DNA of 64,000 nucleotides. Origin: Plantibacter flavus. Its GTDB lineage: Bacteria; Actinomycetota; Actinomycetes; Actinomycetales; Microbacteriaceae. A program made the position numbers and the translations under genes. The notes under the pieces are model-generated. The model ran no database searches. It worked only from the letters and a program-made list of their open reading frames with translations, and had not been told where the DNA came from. The stretch is from assembly GCF_900177615.1 (NCBI RefSeq), contig NZ_FXAP01000004.1:434001-498000 (forward strand), read 5' to 3'. This document shows positions 17,230 to 25,382 of this stretch, piece by piece; within the stretch, counting starts at the first letter, position 1, and the number at the start of each line of letters is the position of its first letter.

Positions 17230-17910
17230 ATGTACACGATCACCGGCCTCACCAAGCAGTACCGCCAGGCGAAGCGCTCCGTCACGGCGCTCGACGGCGT
17301 CGACCTCGAGATCCCGGACGGACAGCTCGTCGCCATCCAAGGCCCGACCGGCGGCGGCAAGTCGACGCTCCTCCAGATGCTCGGCGCACTGGACCGACCG
17401 ACCTCCGGCAGCATCTCCCTCGCCGGCGACGACCTCTCGACGCTCAGCGAGACGAAGCTCGGCAGGATCCGCGCCACGGAGATCGGCTTCGTGTTCCAAG
17501 GGTTCAACCTCATCCCGACGCTGACGGCTCAGGAGAACGTCGAGATGGCCCTGGTCCCGATCGGCACCCCGCGGGCCGAACGCGAAACCAGGGCTCGGGC
17601 GGCGCTCGCGTCCGTCGGACTCGCGGAGCGGGGTTCGCACCTCCCCGCCGAGCTGTCGGGCGGGCAGCAGCAGCGGGTCGCGATCGCCCGTGCGCTCGTC
17701 AAAGAGCCCGAGGTGCTGCTCGCCGACGAACCGACAGGCAACCTCGACGAGGAGACCCGCGACGAGATCATGGACCTGCTCGAGGGCCTGTGGCGGGACC
17801 GCGGGCTCACGGTCGTGGTGGTGACGCACGACACCGCGGTCGCCAAGCGCGCCGAGCGTCGTCTGCACATCGCGAACGGGAAGCTCAAGGACGTCACGAC
17901 TCGGCGCTGA
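17230..17910 (+). CDS. ABC transporter ATP-binding protein, LolD/MacB type
   Basis: A 226-residue ATPase with Walker A GPTGGGKS (residues 38-45; the usual form is GPSGSGKS), the signature LSGGQQQR, Walker B VLLADEPTG and the switch His in VVVVTHD. It is the motor for the FtsX-type permease upstream. The two-gene unit is divergent from the two-component system, a pairing often seen for envelope-stress or antimicrobial-peptide exporters. A tandem repeat array follows its stop. Confidence 0.95.
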   Translation: MYTITGLTKQYRQAKRSVTALDGVDLEIPDGQLVAIQGPTGGGKSTLLQMLGALDRPTSGSISLAGDDLSTLSETKLGRIRATEIGFVFQGFNLIPTLTAQENVEMALVPIGTPRAERETRARAALASVGLAERGSHLPAELSGGQQQRVAIARALVKEPEVLLADEPTGNLDEETRDEIMDLLEGLWRDRGLTVVVVTHDTAVAKRAERRLHIANGKLKDVTTRR

Positions 17911-17957
17911 CCGGCCCCTCCCCGGCAGGCTCGGGGAGTGGCTCCCATCCGCTCCCC

Positions 17958-18168
17958 GAGCCGCCCCTCCCCGGTCCCTGAGCCATCGCGCTCAGTCATT
18001 GAGCCGCCCCTCCCCGTCTCCGAGCCGCCCCTCCCGGGCCCCTGAGCCGCCCCTCCCCGTCTCCGAGCCGCCCCTCCCGGGCCCCTGAGCCACCCCTCCC
18101 CGGTCCCTGAGCCGCCCCTCCCCGGGTCCCTGATCCGCCCCTCCCCGGTCCCTGAGCCTGTCGAAGGG
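17958..18168. repeat. Tandem array of 21-23 bp units, family B
   Basis: About nine imperfect units of the form GAGCCGCCCCTCCCCGGTCC(CT), ending in a full family-B sequence (GGTCCCTGAGCCTGTCGAAG, about 18147-18166). Two 43-bp blocks (18001-18043 and 18044-18086) are direct duplicates. Read on the minus strand the units share TCAGGGACCGG with the array at 21979. There is no spacer diversity and no coding sense. The rest of the 360-bp gap (17911-18270) holds the downstream MFS promoter. Confidence 0.85.
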
Positions 18169-18195
18169 CCACGGGAATACCGCGCCGTCGTGATT

Positions 18196-18242
18196 GGTTG
18201 ACACTGATCAACTACTTCTCATATAGTTGACGCATATCAACT
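18196..18242 (+). promoter_or_regulatory. MFS promoter with two MarR-type operators
   Basis: TTGACA (18198-18203), an 18-bp spacer and TATAGT (18222-18227) form a strong promoter. Site 1, GGTTGA-N6-TCAACT (18196-18213), covers the -35 box, and site 2, AGTTGA-N6-TCAACT (18225-18242), overlaps the end of the -10 box. The two centres are 29 bp apart. Confidence 0.75.
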
Positions 18243-18270
18243 AGCTGACGTCATCACGATCGCGGAGCCC

Positions 18271-20073
18271 ATGTCACACACCACCTCAACACCCGCCACG
18301 CCCGCTCGCGCGGACAACGGCATGACGCATCGCCAGGTGCTCGAGGCCCTCTCCGGCCTCCTCCTCGGCATGTTCGTGTCGATCCTCGCCGGAACCGTCG
18401 TCTCGACCTCCCTCCCGCGGATCATCTCCGACCTGAACGGCGACCAGACGGCGTTCACCTGGGTCGTCACGGCCACGTTGCTCGCCACCACCGTCTCGAC
18501 GCCCATCTGGGGCAAGTTCGCCGACCTCTTCAACCGCAAGCTGCTCATCCAGCTGGCCCTCGGCGTCTTCGTCCTCGGCTCGGCGCTCGCCGGCTTCTCG
18601 CAGGACACCGGAACGCTCATCGGCTTCCGCGTCCTGCAGGGCCTCGGCGCCGGTGGTCTCACGGCGCTCAGCCAGATCATCATGGCCGACATCATCAGCC
18701 CGCGTGAGCGTGGGCGGTACATGGGCCTCTTCGGCGCGGTCATGGCGGTCGGCACGGTCGGCGGCCCGCTCTTCGGCGGCCTCCTCACCGACTCGCTCGG
18801 CTGGCGCTGGAACTTCTTCGTCGGCGTCCCCTTCGCGATCGCCGCGATCTTCCTCCTGCAGCGCACGCTCCACCTCCCGAAGCGGAACGTGGGCAAGGTC
18901 AAGATCGACTACCTCGGCGCAGCCCTGATCGCCGGCGGCGTCTCGCTGCTGCTCATCTGGGTCACCCTGGCCGGGACGCAGTTCGAGTGGGCGAGCTTCA
19001 CGACGCTCGTCATGGTGGGCATCTCCGTCCTCCTGCTCGCCGCGGCGGTCATCGTCGAGATCAAGGTCGACGAGCCGATCATCCCGATGTCGCTGTTCAA
19101 GAACCGCACCTTCACCCTCGCGGTCGTCGCGAGCATCTCGGTGGGTGTGGCGATGTTCGGCACCTCGGTGTTCCTCAGCCAGTACATGCAGCTGGCGCGT
19201 GGAGCGACGCCGACCGAGTCGGGCCTGCTCACGCTCCCGATGATCGGCGGCCTCCTGATCGCCTCCATCGTGGTCGGGCAGTTCATCTCCCGCTTCGGCC
19301 ACTGGAAGCCGTACCTCATCGTGGGTTCGATCCTCCTCACCGTCGGCCTGTTCCTCATGAGCACGATCCACTACGACTCGAACTACCTGCTCGTCTCCGT
19401 GTACATGTTCGTCCTCGGCGCCGGTGTCGGCATGGTCATGCAGAACCTCGTGCTCGTGGTCCAGAACGACGTCCTGCCGCAGCAGCTGGGGACGGCGAGC
19501 GCGGGAGTCGCGTTCTTCCGCAGCCTCGGCGGCACGATCGGCGTCTCGGTCATGGGCTCGGTGCTCGCGACGAAGGTAACCGACATGCTCTCGGACCGGC
19601 AGGACGACCTGCAGGCGGCCATCGTCGCCCTCGGTGCTCCCGGCGCCAAGATCGCCGAGACGCTCTCGAGCGGCACGATCCCGAAGGTGAGCACGCTGCC
19701 CGAGTCGGTGCGGACCATCATCGAATCCGTCTACGGTGACGCGGTGGCCGACATCTTCCTCGTCGCCGCACCACTCGCGATCCTGACGATCATCGCCGTG
19801 ATCTTCCTGCCGAACAAGAAGCTCGGTTCGAAGAACGCCGTGCAGCGCATGGCCGAGCAGGGCGCCGGGGAGCCGGCCCTCGTCGGTGCGGCCACCGGTT
19901 CCGTCACGACGGCCACCGCGTCCACGTCGACCCAGTCGTTCGCGACCGGTGCGCTCGACGTCGCCGAGGCCATGATCGGTGGCGAGGCGGACACCCGGCT
20001 CGAGCGAGGACGGGACGAGACCGCCGACAGCGGCTCGGAGGCCGAGGCGCACAGCCCCCGCCACGGCCGCTAG
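18271..20073 (+). CDS. MFS drug exporter, DHA2 (EmrB/QacA) type
   Basis: A 600-residue exporter with about 14 predicted membrane spans, the DHA2 number. Family motifs include VSTSLPRIISDLNG after span 1, WGKFADLFNRKLL as motif A, FRVLQGLGAGGL and the antiporter motif C region (MAVGTVGGPLFGGLLTD). A cytoplasmic tail of about 80 residues follows the last span. A strong promoter with two palindromic operators precedes it and a MarR gene follows 17 bp later, so MarR-controlled efflux of a toxic compound is likely. Confidence 0.92.
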   Translation: MSHTTSTPATPARADNGMTHRQVLEALSGLLLGMFVSILAGTVVSTSLPRIISDLNGDQTAFTWVVTATLLATTVSTPIWGKFADLFNRKLLIQLALGVFVLGSALAGFSQDTGTLIGFRVLQGLGAGGLTALSQIIMADIISPRERGRYMGLFGAVMAVGTVGGPLFGGLLTDSLGWRWNFFVGVPFAIAAIFLLQRTLHLPKRNVGKVKIDYLGAALIAGGVSLLLIWVTLAGTQFEWASFTTLVMVGISVLLLAAAVIVEIKVDEPIIPMSLFKNRTFTLAVVASISVGVAMFGTSVFLSQYMQLARGATPTESGLLTLPMIGGLLIASIVVGQFISRFGHWKPYLIVGSILLTVGLFLMSTIHYDSNYLLVSVYMFVLGAGVGMVMQNLVLVVQNDVLPQQLGTASAGVAFFRSLGGTIGVSVMGSVLATKVTDMLSDRQDDLQAAIVALGAPGAKIAETLSSGTIPKVSTLPESVRTIIESVYGDAVADIFLVAAPLAILTIIAVIFLPNKKLGSKNAVQRMAEQGAGEPALVGAATGSVTTATASTSTQSFATGALDVAEAMIGGEADTRLERGRDETADSGSEAEAHSPRHGR

Positions 20074-20077
20074 TCCG

Positions 20078-20083
20078 TACAAT
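20078..20083 (+). promoter_or_regulatory. -10 box of a leaderless promoter (MarR)
   Basis: TACAAT, 7 nt before the ATG at 20091. The MarR gene can thus be transcribed apart from the exporter. Confidence 0.5.
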
Positions 20084-20090
20084 GCGAACG

Positions 20091-20582
20091 ATGTCCATCG
20101 ATCACGACGCCCAGGTTGGGCCGGCCGCTGCCGACGACGCAGCGGCCGGCACCGCGCACGACCTCGCGATCGGTGCCGTGGAGGAGCAGTTCGCCCTGCT
20201 CGTCAACCGCATCCGCAACGGCATCCGCGACCGCGCCGAGCGGATCTCCCCAGGACTCCAGCCGGCCGGCTACAAGCTGCTCAGCATGGTCTCGCGATCC
20301 GGAGCGATCCGCGCCGGTGCCCTGGCCGAGATGCTCGCGACGGACAAGAGCGCGGTGAGCCGCCTCATCCACCAGCTGGAGACGCTCGGCCTCGTGACGA
20401 GGACGCCGGACCCCGAGGACGGCCGTGCGAGCCTCGTGGTCGCGACCGCCGAGGGCGAGCGCCGGATGGAGTCGACACGGGCCAACGACCAGGCGATGCT
20501 CTACCAGCAGCTCTCGTCCTGGGACGAGGCCGAGGTGCGGCGGCTCGCCGAACTCCTCGCGAAGCTCAACGGCGCCCTCTGA
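20091..20582 (+). CDS. MarR-family regulator of the DHA2 exporter
   Basis: A 163-residue MarR protein with a winged helix (AGALAEMLATDKSAVSRLIH as recognition region, then RTPDPEDGRASLVVA as wing). The ATG at 20091 is chosen because a TACAAT -10 box lies 7 nt upstream; the in-frame ATG at 20082 would lie inside that box. Probable ligand-released repressor of the exporter just upstream, acting at the paired TTGA-N6-TCAA sites. Confidence 0.9.
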   Translation: MSIDHDAQVGPAAADDAAAGTAHDLAIGAVEEQFALLVNRIRNGIRDRAERISPGLQPAGYKLLSMVSRSGAIRAGALAEMLATDKSAVSRLIHQLETLGLVTRTPDPEDGRASLVVATAEGERRMESTRANDQAMLYQQLSSWDEAEVRRLAELLAKLNGAL

Positions 20583-20651
20583 CCCGAGTCGCTCCGTCCA
20601 GTGAGCTCCTCACTCCCCTGACACCCCAACCACACCGCCCCATTCTGTTCT

Positions 20652-20733
20652 CCCTAACTCAGGACGCCGTCGGCGTGTCGACGCGGCCCATCGCGGGAGC
20701 CGGGCGACACGCCGGGCGCTTCCTGAGTTAGGG
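20652..20733. repeat. Dispersed palindrome family A, copy 4
   Basis: An 82-bp element with 13-bp perfect arms CCCTAACTCAGGA and TCCTGAGTTAGGG, and inner GGCGTGTCG and CGACACGCC. It lies between the convergent ends of the MarR and epimerase genes. Confidence 0.85.
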
Positions 20734-20750
20734 AGAGAACCACACGCGGG

Positions 20751-21608
20751 TCAGGCCGGGGCGACCGTGTCTCGCCAGCTGTGCTTCGGGTCGTACCCGA
20801 GGACCTCGCGGGCGTGGTCGATCGAGAGCAGCGTGCCGTTGCCGGCGATGTCGCCATGGACGGGGACGTCCGGGAAGACCTCGGCGACGAGCTCGACGTT
20901 GTCGCGCGACATGACCGTGTCGGCCGCGGCGATGATGAACCGGTCGAACCCCGTGGCCTGGTGCTCGAGCGCGAGCCGCACGGCCTGGGCGCCGTCACGG
21001 CCGTCGATGTAGCCCCAGAGGTTCCACTTGCGGAGGGTGGCGTCGGCGTCGAACGACGGGAACGCCGCGTAGTCGGCCTCGTCCATCACGTTGGAGAAGC
21101 GGAGGGCGATGATCTTGAGCTCGGGGTGCCACCGCGTGAGCTCGATCGCGAGCTGCTCCTCGAGGTGCTTCGACAGCGAGTACGTCGACTCGGGTCGGGC
21201 GGCGTAGGCCTCATCGACGGGGATGTAGGGCGGCGGGGTGTCGAACGGCAGCCCGAGGACGGTCTCGCTCGACGCCGTGACGATGTTCGTGATGCCGGCC
21301 TTGATGGCGGCGTTGAACACGTTGTAGGTGCTGAGGATGTTGTTCTGGAAGGTCGCCGTGTTCGTCGAGAGCCCCGGCGCGGGGATGGCGCTCAGGTGGA
21401 CGACCGCGTCGAACCCGTCCGGCGCCTGCTCGTCGACACCGGTGAGGGCGTCGAACACCTGGCCCGCGTCACGCAGGTCGATGCGGACGAAGCCGTCGCC
21501 CCGCTCTCCCGCCTGGTCGAGGTTGATCACCAGGTGACCGTGCTCCCGAAGGTGGCCGACCACTGTTCGCCCGAGCTTGCCCGAGCCTCCCGTCACTGCG
21601 ATTCTCAT
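20751..21608 (-). CDS. NAD-dependent epimerase/dehydratase
   Basis: A 285-residue extended SDR (GalE-like) with the Rossmann loop TGGSGKLGR at the N-terminus, a catalytic Ser region (ASSETVLG) and the Tyr-x-x-x-Lys pair in YSLSKHLEEQ. It probably epimerises, dehydrates or oxidises a sugar; no substrate can be assigned. The ATG at 21608 is favoured because CAGGAT lies 7 nt upstream (leaderless pattern); an ATG three codons earlier (21617) is possible. A family-A palindrome follows its stop. Confidence 0.85.
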   Translation of the reverse strand: MRIAVTGGSGKLGRTVVGHLREHGHLVINLDQAGERGDGFVRIDLRDAGQVFDALTGVDEQAPDGFDAVVHLSAIPAPGLSTNTATFQNNILSTYNVFNAAIKAGITNIVTASSETVLGLPFDTPPPYIPVDEAYAARPESTYSLSKHLEEQLAIELTRWHPELKIIALRFSNVMDEADYAAFPSFDADATLRKWNLWGYIDGRDGAQAVRLALEHQATGFDRFIIAAADTVMSRDNVELVAEVFPDVPVHGDIAGNGTLLSIDHAREVLGYDPKHSWRDTVAPA

Positions 21609-21717
21609 GACGCCCATCCTGGTCCATCAACCCGTGATCGCGTGGACGATTGACAACTCCCCCAGGATCGGGCGACCGAAGCGGAATGGCGGGTCGCCGG
21701 GTCGCGTTGGACGAGGT

Positions 21718-21978
21718 GTGAAGCTCACCCTGTACACCTCCGCGTTCTGCGCCCCCTGCATGCAGGCTCGCGCCGTCCTGGCCGAGGTCCCGGCGCTCGT
21801 GGCCGGCGCCGTCGTCGAGGAGCGCGACGTCGCCTTCCGTTCGGCGGAGGCGGAGGCCGACGACATCCGTTCCACCCCGACGGTCATCATCACGGCCGAC
21901 GACGGCACCGAGGTGTTCCGCGCGACAGGTGCGCCCACGCTCAACCAGGTGCTCGTCGCGGCGGCGAAGGCGTTGTAG
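21718..21978 (+). CDS. Thioredoxin-like protein with a CAPC centre
   Basis: An 86-residue thioredoxin/glutaredoxin-fold protein starting at GTG 21718 (VKLTLYTSAFCAPCMQAR). The redox pair is Cys11-Ala-Pro-Cys14 and a cis-Pro turn appears in IRSTPTVI. It probably acts as a cytoplasmic disulfide reductase. Longer in-frame starts exist but lead into residues unlike the fold. Its stop codon directly abuts the family-B repeat at 21979. Confidence 0.8.
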   Translation: MKLTLYTSAFCAPCMQARAVLAEVPALVAGAVVEERDVAFRSAEAEADDIRSTPTVIITADDGTEVFRATGAPTLNQVLVAAAKAL

Positions 21979-22126
21979 CCCTTCGACAAGCTCAGGGACC
22001 GGAGGAGCAGCTCAGGGACCGGAGGAGCAGCTCAGGGACCGAAGGAGCAGCTCAGGGACCGGAGGAGCAGCTCCAGGACCGCCCTTCGACAAGCTCAGGG
22101 ACCGGGTTCCGAGCTCAGGGACCGGG
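21979..22126. repeat. Family B repeats with a 20-bp tandem array
   Basis: Starts with CCCTTCGACAAGCTCAGGGA (21979), continues as four direct copies of AGCTCAGGGACCGGAGGAGC (from 21990, one base change in copy 3), then a second full family-B copy at 22082 and a partial one. It fills the whole gap between two convergent genes, whose stop codons both touch its ends. Confidence 0.9.
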
Positions 22127-23161
22127 CTACTGGGTGCTGAAGGCCGCGTCGAATGACTGCTCGGGCAGCTTCCAGAGCAGGTTCCTGATGTATCCGACGG
22201 CCTCCTCGGCTCCGTGCAGGCGGTCCATGCCGGCGTCCTCCCACTCGATGGAGATCGGCCCGGCGTAGCCGATGCTCGACAGCGCACGGAAGGCGTCCTC
22301 CCACGGCACGTCGCCGTGACCGGTCGACACGAAGTCCCAGCCGCGTCGCGGGTCGCCCCAGGGCAGGTGCGAGCCGACGATACCGGCGTGACCGGTGGCC
22401 GGCCGGATCCGCGTGTCCTTGCAGTCGACGTGGTAGATCCGGTTCGCGAACTCGACGATGAACCCGACCGGGTCGACGCCCTGCCACATCATGTGCGACG
22501 GGTCCCAGTTGAAACCGAACGCCGGGCGGTGGTCGATCGCCTCGAGGGTGCGGACACTCGTCCAGTAGTCGTACGCGATCTCGGACGGGTGCACCTCGTG
22601 CGCGAAGCGGACGCCTTCGGCGTCGAAGACGTCGAGGATCGGGTTCCAGCGGGTCGCGAAGTCCTCGTAGCCGGCGTCGATGACGGAGGCCGGCACCGGC
22701 GGGAACATCGCGGAGTACTGCCAGATCTTCGACCCGGTGAAGCCGACGACCGTGTCGACGCCGAGCTTGCGCGCGACCCGCGCGGACCGCTTCATGTCCT
22801 CGGCCGCCCGCTGGCGCACCCCCTCCGCGTCGCCGTCGCCCCACGTGTAGTCACGCACGATCGCCTGGTGGCGGAAGTCGATCGGGTCGTCGCACACGGC
22901 CTGGCCCGTGAGATGGTTCGAGATCGCGAAGACCTCCAGCCCGTGCCGGTCGAGGATGTCGAGGCGGGACTGCAGGTAGGCGTCGTCCTCATCCGCGCGC
23001 TTCAGGTCGAGGTGGTCGCCCGAGGCCGCGATCTCGAGGCCGTCGTAGCCCCAGGAGGCGGCGAGACGGGCGACCTCCTCGAAGGGGAGATCGGCCCATT
23101 GTCCGGTGAACAGCGTCACCGGGAGGCGGCTCGCATACCGTTTGTCGGAGGTCTCGGTCAT
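22127..23161 (-). CDS. Sugar phosphate isomerase/epimerase
   Basis: A 344-residue TIM-barrel protein of the AP-endonuclease-2/IolE-like family. Metal-binding strands are visible in GYDGLEIAASGDHLD, FAHEVHPSEI, FGFNWDPSHMMWQG, YHVDCKDTRI and ISIEWEDAGMD. It is the last gene of a four-gene operon in which every pair overlaps by 4 bp (ATGA). With two Gfo/Idh/MocA oxidoreductases and a second isomerase it fits oxidation and isomerisation of a polyol, inositol or 3-keto sugar; the compound is not known. Confidence 0.9.
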   Translation of the reverse strand: MTETSDKRYASRLPVTLFTGQWADLPFEEVARLAASWGYDGLEIAASGDHLDLKRADEDDAYLQSRLDILDRHGLEVFAISNHLTGQAVCDDPIDFRHQAIVRDYTWGDGDAEGVRQRAAEDMKRSARVARKLGVDTVVGFTGSKIWQYSAMFPPVPASVIDAGYEDFATRWNPILDVFDAEGVRFAHEVHPSEIAYDYWTSVRTLEAIDHRPAFGFNWDPSHMMWQGVDPVGFIVEFANRIYHVDCKDTRIRPATGHAGIVGSHLPWGDPRRGWDFVSTGHGDVPWEDAFRALSSIGYAGPISIEWEDAGMDRLHGAEEAVGYIRNLLWKLPEQSFDAAFSTQ

Positions 23162-24276
23162 GCGGTGATCCTCTGCTCGTCGTCGGTGGAGGTGCCGACC
23201 GCTTGCCAGCTGCCGGTTCCGGCCGCGTCCAGGACGGCCTCGGTGATACGCGCGGTGCGGAGTCCGTCGGCGAAGACGGGTAGGCCGTCCGGCGACTGTC
23301 CGGCCATCGCCGCGTAGCTGTCGGCCACGAACGCGTTGAAGGCGTCCTGATAGCCCATCGGGTGCCCGGATGGGACGATGGACAGGCGTGCGGCGTCCGG
23401 ATGCAGCTGGTCGGCATCGCGAGGCAGCACCTGCGTCCCCGACCGACGTCCGAGCCACAGCGTCTCGGGCGCTTCCTGATCGAAGCCGATGCTGAGTTCC
23501 GTCCCGGCGACCTCGAGGTGCAGCCGGTTCTTCCGACCGGGCGCGACCTGCGAGACGAGCAGCGTGCCGATGGCGCCGCCCTCGAGCCGGATGACGACCG
23601 CGGCCGCGTCTTCGGTCGTGACCTCCGGGGTGTTCGCGCGTTCGGCGAAGAAGGTGCGGACCGTCGAACTCAGCTCGGTGATGCGCGCGCCGGTGATGAA
23701 CTCCAGGAGGTCGACGAGGTGCGAACCGATGTCGGCGAAGGCGCGCGAACGACCGCCGGCCGCCGAGTCGACCCGCCAGTTGTCGTCTGCCTGCGCGAGC
23801 AACCAGTCCTGGAGGTACGACCCGCTGATCGTGAGCAGGGTTCCCAGGTCACCGGCGGCGACACGCGCGCGGGCCTCCCGGACGAGCGGGTGGAAGCGGT
23901 ACACGAACGGCACCGTGCCGACGACACCGGCCGCGGCTGCGGCGGTGACGAGACGCTCGGCGGTCGCGGCGTCGGTCGCGAGGGGTTTCTCGCAGACGAC
24001 GTGCTTGCCCGCCGCGATGGCCGCGAGGGCCTGCTCGGCGTGGAGCGCGTTCGGCGTGCAGACGTGCACCACATCGACCGAGTGGTCGACCAGCAGCTCG
24101 TCGAGCGAGCCGTACCCGCGCTCGAACCCGAGGTTCGCGGCGACCTCCCGCGAGCGTTCGGGCGTCGAGGCGACGACACCGACCAGCCTGGCCCCCGCCG
24201 CCCGGGCCGCCCGGCTGTGGACGGTGGCCATGAAGCCACCGCCCACCACCGCGATACCGGGACCGGCCACGGTCAT
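23158..24276 (-). CDS. Gfo/Idh/MocA-family oxidoreductase (third gene of operon)
   Basis: A 372-residue NAD(P)-dependent oxidoreductase. The N-terminal Rossmann fold starts IAVVGGGFMATVHSRA; the catalytic-lysine motif appears as CEKPLA, and the C-terminal domain has a DIGSHLVDLLEF stretch in which the His is the usual catalytic partner. It overlaps both neighbours by 4 bp. Probable role: oxidation of a cyclic polyol or sugar to a keto form within this operon. Confidence 0.92.
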   Translation of the reverse strand: MTVAGPGIAVVGGGFMATVHSRAARAAGARLVGVVASTPERSREVAANLGFERGYGSLDELLVDHSVDVVHVCTPNALHAEQALAAIAAGKHVVCEKPLATDAATAERLVTAAAAAGVVGTVPFVYRFHPLVREARARVAAGDLGTLLTISGSYLQDWLLAQADDNWRVDSAAGGRSRAFADIGSHLVDLLEFITGARITELSSTVRTFFAERANTPEVTTEDAAAVVIRLEGGAIGTLLVSQVAPGRKNRLHLEVAGTELSIGFDQEAPETLWLGRRSGTQVLPRDADQLHPDAARLSIVPSGHPMGYQDAFNAFVADSYAAMAGQSPDGLPVFADGLRTARITEAVLDAAGTGSWQAVGTSTDDEQRITA

Positions 24277-25382
24277 GCTCCGAAGGTGCCGTCCGCCGGC
24301 GTCCACGACTCGGGCAGCGCGGGAGCGAGCTCCACGGTGCTGACGACGTCGACCGAGGTGCGGCTCAGGCCCGACTCGGCCGTCGAGACCATCACGTCGA
24401 GCACGTGGTAGGCGAGTTCTCCGGAGGCGCGCTCGGGGCGACCGGCGCGGATCGCCTGGGCGAGCTCGACCACTCCGGTTCCGCGGCCCTGCGTCGGACC
24501 GGTCGACGGGATCGACTCGGGCTCCTCGCCGCCGCCGTAGACGAGCAGGTCGCCCTCGAAGGTGTTCGGGTCGGGGACGACGAGCGTGCCGGTCGAGCCG
24601 GCGACCTCGAACTGCGTGCGGCCGAGCTTGGAGTCGAAGCTGAAGACGCTCTGCGCGAGCTGGCCGCTCTCGAACTCGAAGAGGGCGCTCACGTGCGTCG
24701 GCACCGTCACGTCGAACGACTGACCGGCGCGCGGGCCGGATCCGATCGTCCGCTGCGGGAAGGCCTGCGAGGCCAGCGCGGTGACGCGGGCGATCGGACC
24801 GAACAGCTGCACGAGCGCCGTGATGTAGTAGGGGCCGATGTCGAAGAGCGGACCGGCGCCGTCCTGGAACAGGAAGTCGGGGTTCGGGTGCCATGACTCC
24901 GGGCCGGGGCTCTGCATGAGGGTCAGCGCGGTGAGGGGCTGGCCGATGCCACCGGCCTCCACGAGTCGCCGGGCGGACTGGATGCCGGCGCCGAGGAAGG
25001 TGTCGGGGGCTGTGGCGACACGGAGCCCCTTCTCGCTCGCGGCGGCCAGCAGGGCCTGCCCGCTCTCACGGTCGAGCGCGAAGGGCTTCTCACTCCACAC
25101 GTGCTTGCCGGCGTCGAGGATCTGCATGGCGACCTCGACGTGGACCTTCGGGATGGTCAGGTTGACGACGATCTCGATCTCGGGGTCGGCCAGGAGTTCG
25201 GCGACGGAGCCGTGGCCGGGCACCCCGTATTTCTCGGCCTGCGTCTTCGCCCGCTCGAGGTCGAGGTCCGCGACGAACCGGACGTCGAGGTCGGGGAAGG
25301 TGACCAGGTTGCTGAGGTACTGGTCGCTGATGACGCCGGCGCCGATGAGCCCGACACCGACCGTTCCGGTGCTGTTGCTCAT
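24273..25382 (-). CDS. Gfo/Idh/MocA-family oxidoreductase (second gene of operon)
   Basis: A 369-residue paralogue of its neighbour with a Rossmann start VGVGLIGAGVISDQYL, the motif SEKPFA and the C-terminal stretch LFDIGPYYITALVQLFG, in which the active-site His of the neighbour (DIGSH) is replaced by Tyr (DIGPYY). Two different oxidoreductases in one operon suggest two successive or interconverting redox steps, as in 3-keto-glycoside pathways; this is inference. Confidence 0.92.
   Translation of the reverse strand: MSNSTGTVGVGLIGAGVISDQYLSNLVTFPDLDVRFVADLDLERAKTQAEKYGVPGHGSVAELLADPEIEIVVNLTIPKVHVEVAMQILDAGKHVWSEKPFALDRESGQALLAAASEKGLRVATAPDTFLGAGIQSARRLVEAGGIGQPLTALTLMQSPGPESWHPNPDFLFQDGAGPLFDIGPYYITALVQLFGPIARVTALASQAFPQRTIGSGPRAGQSFDVTVPTHVSALFEFESGQLAQSVFSFDSKLGRTQFEVAGSTGTLVVPDPNTFEGDLLVYGGGEEPESIPSTGPTQGRGTGVVELAQAIRAGRPERASGELAYHVLDVMVSTAESGLSRTSVDVVSTVELAPALPESWTPADGTFGA

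Noticed and set aside
17992-18211. Gly/Arg-rich reading frames across the tandem array on the minus strand
   Set aside because: They are translations of the repeat unit itself, with no promoter, ribosome binding site or domain.
669-20733. Family A palindromes as simple intrinsic terminators
   Set aside because: Copy 1 lies between divergent genes and copy 3 just upstream of a promoter, and none is followed by a U-tract. Two copies between convergent genes may still stop transcription.
17958-22126. Short regularly repeated units that could suggest CRISPR arrays
   Set aside because: Units are contiguous with no unique spacers, and no cas genes are present. They are tandem expansions of the family-B repeat.
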